In this document: positions 7,069-14,468 of the stretch, one piece after another
Layout: every line of letters begins with the position of its first letter
How positions within the stretch are numbered: the first letter of the stretch is position 1
NCBI GenBank assembly: GCA_040387095.1
Contig: JAZKEJ010000115.1
Location: 1-28,794 of the forward strand
From: Methylotenera_A sp040387095
GTDB taxonomy: Bacteria > Pseudomonadota > Gammaproteobacteria > Burkholderiales > Methylophilaceae
Length of the DNA: 28,794 nt
Direction of reading: 5' to 3'
Notes under the pieces: model-generated
The model's database searches: none
What the model was told of the DNA's origin: nothing
The model's input: the letters and a program-made list of their open reading frames with translations, nothing else
Position numbers and translations under genes: made by a program

Positions 7069-7508
7069 GCAGTCATTTTTTCCCAGATAAATTTAGCGTT
7101 AACTAACTGTGTTAAGCAATGAAATGAAACCTAATCTTAAATAAGCAAAGTTAAAGTAGGGCTAAGGTTGAAGTTCAAAATAGGCAAGTTTGAACCACTT
7201 ATTTTTTTGCCATTGCGTTTTTAATCAGGCCAGCAATTAGCAGCAATACAACGCTAAAATCACCACCACCCAAAATACCGACTATTGAATTGCCAGCATG
7301 CCTAATACTAAATATTGTTCATTAAACCGCCTGCAACATGACCATCTACGGCGCTACCAATTGATTGAATAATCAAGCTACGGATATCACGAATTAAAAT
7401 GTTCATTTCAAACTAACAGCAGCGCTAGGCTAGCAACTTATAAAACATAACGCAATACTTTTTCCATGTGCCGCCGAATCGCATAACGATTCATGGGATA
7501 ATTTAAGC
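7069..7508. other. 440-base stretch without an intact gene
   Basis: This region holds the upstream region of the NlpC/P60 gene (7069 to about 7198), the remnant of a small minus-strand gene (7199-7406), and the leader of the helicase gene (7407-7508). The leader contains an inverted repeat, GAATCG at 7476-7481 with CGATTC at 7487-7492. I see no LexA-type box (CTG-N10-CAG) before the helicase gene. Confidence 0.6.
7199..7406 (-). pseudogene. Frameshifted small membrane-protein gene
   Basis: Read from 7406 leftward, an ATG opens 32 codons (start MNILIRDIRSLI, end GGHVAGG-like VAGGLMNNI) and stops at TAG 7308-7310. In the next frame, open from about 7320 to 7199, a further stretch reads SIVGILGGGDFSVVLLLIAG and ends KNAMAKK before TAA. 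The two pieces together look like one protein of about 70 residues with a Gly-rich linker and a C-terminal membrane helix, broken by a +1 shift near 7310-7320. No clear ribosome site precedes the ATG, which fits decay. I do not recognise the family. It could also be two chance open stretches, or a sequencing indel in a live gene. Confidence 0.42.
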
Positions 7509-9440
7509 ATGGATGAAAACTCACAATTAACGCAGGTTTTTAAGCAAGACGGAACTCTGGCAGAGGCAATTAAAGGTTATTCCGAACGCAGTCAACAATT
7601 GGAAATGGCGCTGGCGATTGAAGCAGCTATTAAAGACAACAAACAACTAGTGGCTGAAGCGGGCACCGGCACCGGCAAAACGTTTGCTTATCTTGTTCCA
7701 GCATTGCTTTCTGGCGGAAAAGTGATTATTTCTACTGGCACTAAAACACTGCAAGATCAATTATTTAATCGCGATTTGCCCAATGTGCGCGATGCGCTAA
7801 AAATGCCTGTTACCGTTGCCATGTTAAAAGGCCGTTCCAATTACGTGTGCCATTATCATTTAGAAGCCGCCGCGCAAAGCGGCCGTTTTGCTAGCCGCGA
7901 AGACGCAAAATACGTGCACATAATCCAAAATTTTGCTGAAAATAGCAAAACTGGCGATAAAAGTGAGTTAACTGAAGTGCCAGAAAACGCCACTATTTGG
8001 CTCAATGTCACCAGCACACGCGATAATTGTTTGGGGCAAGATTGCAATTTTTATAAAGATTGTTTTGTGATGGAAGCGCGCAAAAAAGCGCTGGCTGCCG
8101 ATGTTGTGGTGGTCAATCACCATCTGTTTTTTGCCGATGTGATGCTGCGCGATGAGGGCGTAGCGGAGTTATTGCCAAGTGCTAACACCGTGATTTTCGA
8201 TGAAGCGCATCAATTGCCTGAAGTGGCCGGTTTATTTTTTGGCGAAGATATTTCCACCAGCCAGTTAATTGAGCTATGCCGCGACAGCACCGCCGCGCAC
8301 TTAACGCTTGCCAAAGATTGTGTCGCGCTGGCTGAAACCATACCTAAGCTGGAAAAAGCCTGCAAAGATTTTAGGCTAATATTTCAGTACGAAGGCTCAC
8401 GCATGCCAGTACAAAAAGCCTTGGCACTGAAAAATTTTGAATCTGCATTTATTGACATGCAAACAGCGTTAAGTCAACTCAACAAAGTGCTGGAAAGCCA
8501 AGCTGCGCGCGATCCTATGCTGGAAAAATGCTGGCAACGCGGCGAGGCTTTAAAAGAGCAACTAAATAATTGGTTTAAAGCCGAAAATGCGAATTTGGTG
8601 CGCTGGGTAGAAGTGTTTACACAATCCGTACAACTACACGCCACGCCCTTGAGTGTTGCAGATGGCTTTAGCAAACAATTAAATGCTCAACCACGTGCCT
8701 GGATTTTCACTTCTGCAACGTTAGCGGTTAAAAGCGATTTCAGTCATTACATCGCGCAAATGGGTTTGCACGCGGCAGAAACAGGTTTTTGGGAAAGCCC
8801 ATTTAATTACGATGCGCAAGCGCTTTTATATGCGCCGCAAAATATGCCAGACCCTAATTCTAGCGCTTACACGGCCGCTGTTGCTGCCGTCAGCCTACCT
8901 GTCATTCAAGCCAGCCAAGGCCGCGCATTTGTACTTTGTACATCGCTAAAAGCCATGCGCGAAGTGCATGCGTTATTAAAAGATGCATTTGCAACTGCCG
9001 GCATGGAATACCCATTATTGATGCAAGGCGAAAGCACGCGCACGGAATTGCTAGATAGATTTCGTGCACATGGCAACGCAGTGCTAGTCGGTAGCCAGAG
9101 CTTTTGGGAAGGTGTCGATGTACGCGGCGAAGCGCTTTCAGTCGTCATTATCGACAAACTGCCGTTCGCCCCGCCTGATGACCCTGTGCTATCTGCTCGC
9201 ATCGATAAAATGAATCAAGAAGGCAAAAATGCGTTTATGGAATATCAATTGCCATATTCCGTGATTACCTTAAAACAAGGCGCAGGACGATTGATACGCG
9301 ATGAAACGGATAGAGGCGTGCTGGTGATTTGCGACCCAAGATTAATTACAAAACCTTATGGAAAACGTATTTGGCAAAGCCTGCCGCCGTTTAAACGAAC
9401 GAAAGAATTGGCAGATGTTGAGGCGTTTTTTGCCAGCTAA
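7509..9440 (+). CDS. yoaA: ATP-dependent DNA helicase, YoaA/DinG family (XPD-like, Fe-S)
   Basis: This 643-residue superfamily 2 helicase probably unwinds DNA 5' to 3' in repair, as XPD-like enzymes do. Walker A is at residues 52-58 (GTGTGKT) and the DEAH box at 231-234 (VIFDEAHQLPE). Four cysteines suited to a 4Fe-4S cluster lie between them: Cys114, Cys174, Cys179 and Cys185. C-terminal helicase motifs include VGSQSFWEGVDVRG and QGAGRLIRDETDRG. The length (643) is closer to E. coli YoaA (about 636) than DinG (about 716), so YoaA is the better name. The ribosome site is weak. Only 12 bases separate it from arfB, so the two are probably one transcript. No SOS box is evident upstream. Confidence 0.9.
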   Translation: MDENSQLTQVFKQDGTLAEAIKGYSERSQQLEMALAIEAAIKDNKQLVAEAGTGTGKTFAYLVPALLSGGKVIISTGTKTLQDQLFNRDLPNVRDALKMPVTVAMLKGRSNYVCHYHLEAAAQSGRFASREDAKYVHIIQNFAENSKTGDKSELTEVPENATIWLNVTSTRDNCLGQDCNFYKDCFVMEARKKALAADVVVVNHHLFFADVMLRDEGVAELLPSANTVIFDEAHQLPEVAGLFFGEDISTSQLIELCRDSTAAHLTLAKDCVALAETIPKLEKACKDFRLIFQYEGSRMPVQKALALKNFESAFIDMQTALSQLNKVLESQAARDPMLEKCWQRGEALKEQLNNWFKAENANLVRWVEVFTQSVQLHATPLSVADGFSKQLNAQPRAWIFTSATLAVKSDFSHYIAQMGLHAAETGFWESPFNYDAQALLYAPQNMPDPNSSAYTAAVAAVSLPVIQASQGRAFVLCTSLKAMREVHALLKDAFATAGMEYPLLMQGESTRTELLDRFRAHGNAVLVGSQSFWEGVDVRGEALSVVIIDKLPFAPPDDPVLSARIDKMNQEGKNAFMEYQLPYSVITLKQGAGRLIRDETDRGVLVICDPRLITKPYGKRIWQSLPPFKRTKELADVEAFFAS

Positions 9441-9452
9441 CTTTAAAAATCT

Positions 9453-9851
9453 ATGATAGAAATTTCTGAAACCGAATACGAACTCACCGCTATCCGCGCA
9501 CAAGGCGCTGGTGGGCAGAATGTGAATAAGGTTTCTAGCGCGATTCATTTGCGTTTTGATATTGTTGCCAGTAGTTTGAGCGATTGGTTGAAACAAAAGC
9601 TAATTGATAGCAAAGATAATCGCATTACAGATGAAGGCGTGCTGATATTAAAAGCCCAGCAATACCGCACGCAAGAGGCGAATAAAAAAGATGCCATCAA
9701 GCGTTTGCATGAGATTGTGAATGCGGCAAATCAGGTTAAGCCCACACGTTATGCGACTAAACCGAGTTATGGTTCTAAACAACGACGATTACAAGGTAAG
9801 ACGATTCGCAGCCACGTGAAGCAATTGCGCGGTAAAATAGCGGCTGATTAA
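9453..9851 (+). CDS. arfB: Alternative ribosome-rescue factor ArfB (peptidyl-tRNA hydrolase)
   Basis: This 132-residue protein releases peptides from ribosomes stalled at mRNA ends. It has the release-factor GGQ motif near the N-terminus (GAGGQNVNKVSSAIHLRFD, residues 19-37) but no codon-recognition domain. It has the basic C-terminal tail (SKQRRLQGKTIRSHVKQLRG) that in ArfB enters the empty mRNA channel. Length is close to E. coli ArfB (140). No Shine-Dalgarno is obvious before the ATG, which suggests coupling to the upstream helicase gene. tsaB follows after 15 bases, so a helicase-arfB-tsaB-rimI transcript is likely. Confidence 0.94.
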   Translation: MIEISETEYELTAIRAQGAGGQNVNKVSSAIHLRFDIVASSLSDWLKQKLIDSKDNRITDEGVLILKAQQYRTQEANKKDAIKRLHEIVNAANQVKPTRYATKPSYGSKQRRLQGKTIRSHVKQLRGKIAAD

Positions 9852-9866
9852 TCCAATTTACACCGT

Positions 9867-10568
9867 ATGAATCTATTGGCGCTCGACACTTCTACTGAGT
9901 TTTTATCGTTAGCATTAACGCTGGACGATAAAATCTTTACGCATTATGAAGCCGCAGGCTCGGCGGCATCGCAATTGGTGTTGCCGCAAATTCAGGTTTT
10001 GCTGGATAGTGCCAATATGAAACTGAAAGATTTAGATGGCATCGCTTTTGGCGCAGGCCCAGGTGCGTTTACCGGCGTGCGTATTGCAACTGGGGTGGCG
10101 CAAGGTTTGGGTTTTGGCGCCAATTTACCTGTTGTAGGAATTAATACATTAACGGCGGTGGCAGAGGCAAGCGGACACGATAAAGTGATTGTTTGTTTAG
10201 ATGCTCGCATGGGCGAGATTTACCATGCGGGATTGCTTAAAGAAAATGGCAGTTGGTTTGAAATAAGCCAAACTAAAGTATGCAAACCGCAAGATGCGCC
10301 AAAGTTAGAAGGTGAAAATTGGGTTGGCGCAGGCAGTGGCTGGGCGACCTATGTGGATAGCTTAACCCACATTTATGCACAACATTTAAGCCAGAGCTTA
10401 TCCAATGTTTTAGACGACATTACACCCACTGCCGAAGCGATTTTGTGTTTGGCGCAGCCTGTTTTTGAATCAGGCCAAGCGAAACCGGCGGCGGAGGCGA
10501 TGCCAATTTATATCCGTCATCGTGTTGCATTAACAACGCTTGAGCGCGAACAAGGTTTGCGATTATGA
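9867..10568 (+). CDS. tsaB: tRNA threonylcarbamoyladenosine biosynthesis protein TsaB
   Basis: This 233-residue protein is the TsaB partner of TsaD and TsaE in forming t6A37 on ANN-decoding tRNAs. The ASKHA-fold start LLALDTSTEFLSLAL is present, as is the family signature GAGPGAFTGVRIATGVAQGL (residues 67-86). It lacks the metal-binding His residues of TsaD, as TsaB proteins do. Its stop overlaps the rimI ATG (ATGA at 10565-10568), a common arrangement in proteobacteria. The N-terminus is assigned at the ATG at 9867; the ribosome site is poor, so coupling to arfB is likely. Confidence 0.94.
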   Translation: MNLLALDTSTEFLSLALTLDDKIFTHYEAAGSAASQLVLPQIQVLLDSANMKLKDLDGIAFGAGPGAFTGVRIATGVAQGLGFGANLPVVGINTLTAVAEASGHDKVIVCLDARMGEIYHAGLLKENGSWFEISQTKVCKPQDAPKLEGENWVGAGSGWATYVDSLTHIYAQHLSQSLSNVLDDITPTAEAILCLAQPVFESGQAKPAAEAMPIYIRHRVALTTLEREQGLRL

Positions 10569-11026
10569 GTGCCGTCCTGAAAACTAACTATCATCTTCGG
10601 CCTATGCAAATGGCTGATTTGGATGCGGTGATGGCGATTGAGCCAACGATTTATACACATCCGTGGACGCGCGGCAATTTTAGTGATTCGCTCAACTCAG
10701 GCTACAGCGGTTGGGTTTTAGAGGCAAATCAACAGATGATTGGATACGCACTGTTGATGATGATATTAGATGAAGCACACCTGCTTAATTTAAGCGTAGC
10801 AAAAGACCAGCAAAAACAAGGTTTGGGCCAATATTTATTGGAACATATGTTGCAAGTCGCTAAAAATCACAAAGCCAGCAATATATTTTTAGAAGTGCGT
10901 CCCAGTAATATTTCTGCGATTGCCTTATATGAAAAGTTGGGCTTTTGCGAAATGGCTGTTCGCCGCAACTATTATCCCGCACATGATGGGCGTGAAGATG
11001 CGGTATTAATGGGATTGGCGATTTAA
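10565..11026 (+). CDS. rimI: Ribosomal protein S18 alanine N-acetyltransferase RimI
   Basis: This 153-residue GNAT acetyltransferase should acetylate the N-terminal Ala of ribosomal protein S18. The acetyl-CoA-binding loop QKQGLGQYLLEHML is at about residues 81-94, preceded by the strand LLNLSVAKD. The C-terminal IFLEVRPSNISAIALYEKLGF (residues 110-130, cited as its two parts EVRPSN and ALYEKLGF) is strongly RimI-like. It overlaps tsaB by 4 bases and its TAA overlaps the next ATG by one base (TAATG), so tsaB, rimI and the UDG-like gene form a tightly coupled unit. Confidence 0.93.
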   Translation: MSAVLKTNYHLRPMQMADLDAVMAIEPTIYTHPWTRGNFSDSLNSGYSGWVLEANQQMIGYALLMMILDEAHLLNLSVAKDQQKQGLGQYLLEHMLQVAKNHKASNIFLEVRPSNISAIALYEKLGFCEMAVRRNYYPAHDGREDAVLMGLAI

Positions 11027-11610
11027 TGGTTACGCAAGATGACAGCTATCAAATGACACGTGAAGACATATTGCGTGAACTGGAATTGTTGCCAGTCTGG
11101 CAGTTACGTGCGCCATTCCCAGCAATGCTCTTTGCTGAATCTTTGCCGTCTGTTTCAGTTGTAGATGCCCAAAATACACTGGAAAAAGGTGAGTCAAGCG
11201 AAAATAGCTTGATTGAAAATGCAGTTACAAACACAGCCTTTTTAGTATCTTCGGACGATAAAAAATGGGTATTTGTGTTGCCAGCAGTTCTGGTTGGGCA
11301 ATCTGACGAGTTATTTACCAATATTTTACGTGCGCTAAAAATCAAACCGACGCAAATGGCGCATAGCCTGCAATTAATACAAGATATTGAGCAGTTGGGC
11401 GCTAAGATAGTAATAGCGATGGGCGAAATTGCGGCGCAACAGTTATTAACCAGCGCAGAAACAATTGAAAATTTACGCGGCAAATTGCATCTGGTAAATG
11501 GCATACAAGTGGTGGTGACTTATCACCCTGACGAGTTATTACAGCATTTACCTAATAAGGCGAAAACGTGGGATGATTTGTGCATAGCGTTAAGCGCTGT
11601 CAGTGCTTGA
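11026..11610 (+). CDS. Degenerate uracil-DNA glycosylase-like protein
   Basis: This protein has 194 residues. The C-terminal third resembles family-4/5 uracil-DNA glycosylases: KIVIAMGEIAAQQLL (about residues 125-139), then LRGKLH, then VVVTYHPDELLQHLP near 165-179. In related genomes a UDG gene often follows rimI. However, the N-terminal half lacks the parts needed for activity in that family: no cluster-binding cysteines (the protein contains no Cys), no GEAPG-type catalytic loop and no NVVKCRPP segment. I therefore read it as a divergent or inactivated UDG-fold protein rather than a working glycosylase. It is intact, has a start coupled to rimI, and shows no frameshift, so it is probably expressed. 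Confidence 0.7.
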   Translation: MVTQDDSYQMTREDILRELELLPVWQLRAPFPAMLFAESLPSVSVVDAQNTLEKGESSENSLIENAVTNTAFLVSSDDKKWVFVLPAVLVGQSDELFTNILRALKIKPTQMAHSLQLIQDIEQLGAKIVIAMGEIAAQQLLTSAETIENLRGKLHLVNGIQVVVTYHPDELLQHLPNKAKTWDDLCIALSAVSA

Positions 11611-11679
11611 TTGCAGGTCTTGAAATAAAAGGTTTTGACCCAACTAAACAATTAAATTGATTATATTAAGGAGTTAAAA

Positions 11680-12273
11680 ATGCGTACTTTTTGGCAGAAA
11701 TTTTTACCACTGGTTTTAGTGTTAAGTTTATCGAGTTGCGGCTACAACACGTTTCAAAATTTAGATGAAGAAGCAAAAGCCAGTTGGTCAGAAGTGTTAA
11801 ACCAGTATCAACGCCGTGCAGATTTAGTGCCTAATCTGGTGGAAACCGTAAAGGGTTATGCCGCGCATGAGCAAGAAGTATTAACCGATGTTGCCAATGC
11901 CCGTTCAAAAGTGGGTAGCATGCAAGTCACACCCGAATTGCTGAATGATCCGGAAGCATTTGCCCGATTTCAAGCAGCGCAAGGCCAGTTAACCAGCGCG
12001 TTATCACGCTTGATGGCGGTGGCAGAAAATTATCCGAATCTGAAAGCTGATCAAGGTTTTAGAGATCTGCAAGCGCAATTGGAAGGCACAGAAAATCGCG
12101 TAACAGTGGCGCGTAATCGCTACATTACGACGATTAAAGATTATAACGTTGCCGTGCGCAGCTTCCCGAACAATTTGACTGCAATGATGTTTGGCTATAA
12201 AACCAAGCCATCATTTACGGTGGAAAATGAAAAGGCGATTGCTGTACCGCCTAAAGTGGATTTTGGTGATTAA
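11680..12273 (+). CDS. lemA: LemA family lipoprotein
   Basis: This 197-residue protein has a lipoprotein signal with lipobox LSSC (Cys20), so it should be anchored in the envelope. The helical LemA domain follows: LDEEAKASWSEVLNQYQRRADLVPNLV (cited in parts: ASWSEVLNQYQRR, DLVPNLVETVKGY), then a long coiled helix and VARNRYITTIKDYNVAVRSFP. The molecular role of LemA is unsettled. It is commonly encoded next to TPM-domain proteins, as here, and the group is thought to act in the envelope. Ribosome site AAGGAG is good. A hairpin with a T run follows the stop (12270-12307). Confidence 0.92.
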   Translation: MRTFWQKFLPLVLVLSLSSCGYNTFQNLDEEAKASWSEVLNQYQRRADLVPNLVETVKGYAAHEQEVLTDVANARSKVGSMQVTPELLNDPEAFARFQAAQGQLTSALSRLMAVAENYPNLKADQGFRDLQAQLEGTENRVTVARNRYITTIKDYNVAVRSFPNNLTAMMFGYKTKPSFTVENEKAIAVPPKVDFGD

Positions 12274-12307
12274 GTTAGCTTAGTTAACACTCACTAACTT
12301 AACTTTT
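12270..12307 (+). terminator. Hairpin with T run between lemA and the first TPM gene
   Basis: TTAAGTTAG (12270-12278) pairs perfectly with CTAACTTAA (12294-12302), followed by CTTTTT. The stem is AT-rich and the loop is 15 bases, so termination is probably partial. It overlaps the lemA stop and may make lemA mRNA more abundant than the downstream genes. Confidence 0.4.
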
Positions 12308-12338
12308 TAATTCCATCCTTACTTTTCTGCAGAATTAA

Positions 12339-13187
12339 GTGGTTTACAAACTAAAAGCCAGTATCTATGCGTTATGCCTGATGTTGTTATTTGCATCAAG
12401 CATGACGCGTGCAGAGCTGGTTGCGATTCCTGAACTGAAATCGCGTGTTACTGATTTAACCCAGACATTATCTACAGAACAACAAACCCATCTAGAAACA
12501 AAGCTAGCGGCTTTTGAGCAACAAAAAGGCAGCCAGATCGCTTTGCTGATTGTACCCAGCACACAGCCAGAAGATATTGCGCAGTATTCCATTCGCGTGG
12601 TAGACCAATGGAAAGTCGGCCGCGAAAAAATTGACGATGGTTTATTAGTTCTGGTTGCGAAAGATGACCGAAAATTGCGCATTGAAGTCGGCTATGGCTT
12701 GGAAGGTGCGATTCCCGATTTAATTGCAAAGCGCGTGATTAATGAAGTCATTTCACCCAGATTTAAGCAGGGTGATTACTTTGGCGGATTGGATGCAGGT
12801 GTAAATGCGTTGATTGGTTTGGTAGATGGCGAGCCTTTGCCAGCGCCAGCCAAAGCTGCAAATAGCAGCAGTAAGTTGGAAAATTTGCTGCCTATATTGC
12901 TATTTGGCGGCTTAATGTCGGGCTTGTTTTTGCGTAGTATCTTTGGCACATTTGGCGGTAGCGCGTTAAATGGCGGCTTGGTTGGCGGCGCGGTTTGGTT
13001 TTTAGGTTTTGCGCTTGGTGGTGCAGTTATTTTGGCTATTGTTGCTTTCTTTTTCACCATGCTAATGGGCGGTCGCGGTTTAGGTGGAATACCTATGGGC
13101 GGCGGTGGTTTTGGCGGTGGTTCAAGTAGCTGGGGCGGTGGTGGTGGTGGCGGTTTTGGCGGTGGCGGGGCTTCTGGTGATTGGTAA
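12339..13187 (+). CDS. TPM-domain membrane protein (YgcG family)
   Basis: This protein has 282 residues. A signal peptide covers about 1-25 (ending TRAEL). The TPM domain (about 27-165) contains LTQTLSTEQQTHLETKLAAF, GSQIALLIVPSTQPEDI, DDGLLVLVAKDDRKLRIEVGYGLEG and VINEVISPRFKQGDYFGG in the expected order. Two membrane helices follow (about 180-205 and 220-245), then a Gly-rich tail with runs of Gly, Phe and Ser ending ASGDW. This is the usual YgcG-type layout. The start is GTG (12339) with a weak ribosome site. The Gly-rich tail gives a misleading Pro-rich reading on the opposite strand. Confidence 0.88.
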   Translation: MVYKLKASIYALCLMLLFASSMTRAELVAIPELKSRVTDLTQTLSTEQQTHLETKLAAFEQQKGSQIALLIVPSTQPEDIAQYSIRVVDQWKVGREKIDDGLLVLVAKDDRKLRIEVGYGLEGAIPDLIAKRVINEVISPRFKQGDYFGGLDAGVNALIGLVDGEPLPAPAKAANSSSKLENLLPILLFGGLMSGLFLRSIFGTFGGSALNGGLVGGAVWFLGFALGGAVILAIVAFFFTMLMGGRGLGGIPMGGGGFGGGSSSWGGGGGGGFGGGGASGDW

Positions 13188-13206
13188 TGGCGGAGAATAT
13201 TGTTAA

Positions 13207-13728
13207 ATGAAACGTAGACATCCCATTGCACGATTTTTTGCACATCTTATCAGTAGCGCTAAGCCGTCGAAATGGCAAGTGCATCAGCATTTTTCAAAAG
13301 CGGCTTTACAGCATATTGAGCAGGCAATCAAAGCTAGCGAATTAACCCATACTGGTGAGATACGTTTTGTGGTGGAAGCAGGATTGCATCCGCTGGAAAT
13401 TATCACCAAAAAAATGCCAAAAAAACGTGCGATTGAGTTGTTTGGTTTGCTTAATATTTGGGATACGGAACAAAATAATGGCGTGCTGATTTATCTGTTA
13501 TTGGCAGACCGTGATGTGGAAATCGTGGCGGATCGCGGGATTCATCAGCATGTTGGCAATGATGGTTGGGAAACGATTTGTCATGCGATGGAGTTGCAGT
13601 TTCGGCGTGGCGAATTTGAAGCAGGCGTGTTGGATGGCATTCAGCAGATTGGTGCTTTGCTGCATCAATATTATCCAGCTAATGGTGAGGATAAAAATGA
13701 GTTGCCAAACGCTACGGTTATTATCTAG
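13207..13728 (+). CDS. TPM-domain protein, cytosolic or peripheral form
   Basis: This 173-residue protein carries a second TPM domain without signal peptide or membrane helix. The pattern parallels the upstream gene: QHIEQAIKASELTHTGEIRFVVE, then LFGLLNIWDTEQNNGVLIYLLLADRDVEIVADRGI, then a helix with MELQFRRGEFEAGVLDGI (each quoted here only as a landmark; key residues are the DTEQNNGVL and DRDVEIVADRG blocks). It starts 20 bases after the first TPM gene and its end overlaps the next gene by 32 bases, so lemA, both TPM genes and the exported protein are probably co-transcribed. The pairing of a membrane TPM and a soluble TPM with LemA is common in betaproteobacteria; the function is not established. 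Confidence 0.83.
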   Translation: MKRRHPIARFFAHLISSAKPSKWQVHQHFSKAALQHIEQAIKASELTHTGEIRFVVEAGLHPLEIITKKMPKKRAIELFGLLNIWDTEQNNGVLIYLLLADRDVEIVADRGIHQHVGNDGWETICHAMELQFRRGEFEAGVLDGIQQIGALLHQYYPANGEDKNELPNATVII

Positions 13729-14359
13729 ACCATCATTATTTACGCTGCTACTATTATTTGCAGCATGTAAAACGCATGCTGCTTTATCCGACATGTCGCG
13801 CATATACCGCCAAACACCTAGCATGCAATCATTTGAAATTTGTTTTGGCGGCGGTTGTGCCGAAATAAAAAATGTTTCCTTAACGGATGAAGACTGGCAA
13901 AAAGTGGTGCATTTATTTGAAGTGAAAAAACCGATAAATGCGACTCAGGAACGCGAAACAATCGCTCAAGCGATTGGCTTATTAGAAACAATTATTGGTG
14001 TAAAAAGCGGTACTAATAATGATACTGCAGGTACCTTTTATGATGGCCAGTTAACAGGCCAGCTGGACTGTAATGATGAGGCAATCAATACCACAACCTA
14101 CATGCGATTAATGCGGCAGGCTGATTTGATTAAATGGCATGCAATAGAAGATACCCGCACGCGAAATTTCTTCTTCAATGGCTGGCCACATTCTACTGCG
14201 GTGATTCGTGATGCCAACACTAACGAGCAATTTGCGGTGGACAGCTGGTTTTATGATAACGGTACGCCGCCAGTGATTGTGCCATTTACGCAGTGGAAAG
14301 CAGGGTTTAGACCTGCTGATACACCAATCGACCATCCTAGAACGACAAAAATAAAGTAA
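13697..14359 (+). CDS. Exported protein of unknown function linked to the lemA-TPM cluster
   Basis: This 220-residue protein begins at the ATG at 13697, chosen because GAGG stands 6 bases upstream and the reading then starts with a clean signal peptide (MSCQTLRLLSRPSLFTLLLL). The earlier in-frame ATG at 13511 lies inside the TPM gene and adds 62 residues with no export signal, so I reject it. The signal ends FAACKTHAALSD, which could be a lipobox (Cys25) or a type I site after THA. The mature part has conserved-looking segments CFGGGCAEIKNVSLTDEDW, GVKSGTNNDTAGTF, LDCNDEAINTTTYMRL and FAVDSWFYDNG. Four cysteines lie in the N-terminal half of the mature protein. I recognise no family. It overlaps the TPM gene by 32 bases, so it probably works with LemA and the TPM proteins. 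Confidence 0.8.
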   Translation: MSCQTLRLLSRPSLFTLLLLFAACKTHAALSDMSRIYRQTPSMQSFEICFGGGCAEIKNVSLTDEDWQKVVHLFEVKKPINATQERETIAQAIGLLETIIGVKSGTNNDTAGTFYDGQLTGQLDCNDEAINTTTYMRLMRQADLIKWHAIEDTRTRNFFFNGWPHSTAVIRDANTNEQFAVDSWFYDNGTPPVIVPFTQWKAGFRPADTPIDHPRTTKIK

Positions 14360-14468
14360 TCATAAAAATTAAGACAATGCTAATTAAAAGCTTATAGATA
14401 AGTCATTACTGACTTAATGTGTTTTTACCGTTAAAATTCGGTTTCAATTTTTATTCCACACCATTTCC

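Noticed and set aside
11635..11664. TTGACC/GATTAT promoter for lemA
   Set aside because: The start would fall within the ribosome site, leaving almost no leader; the match is probably chance in AT-rich DNA.
12776..13243. Pro-rich open frame on the minus strand
   Set aside because: It is the antisense of the Gly-rich tail of the TPM protein; GGC/GGT repeats read as Pro codons. No ribosome site or domain.
13511..13696. N-terminal extension of the exported protein
   Set aside because: It lies inside the TPM gene in another frame, adds no signal peptide, and a good ribosome site stands before the ATG at 13697.
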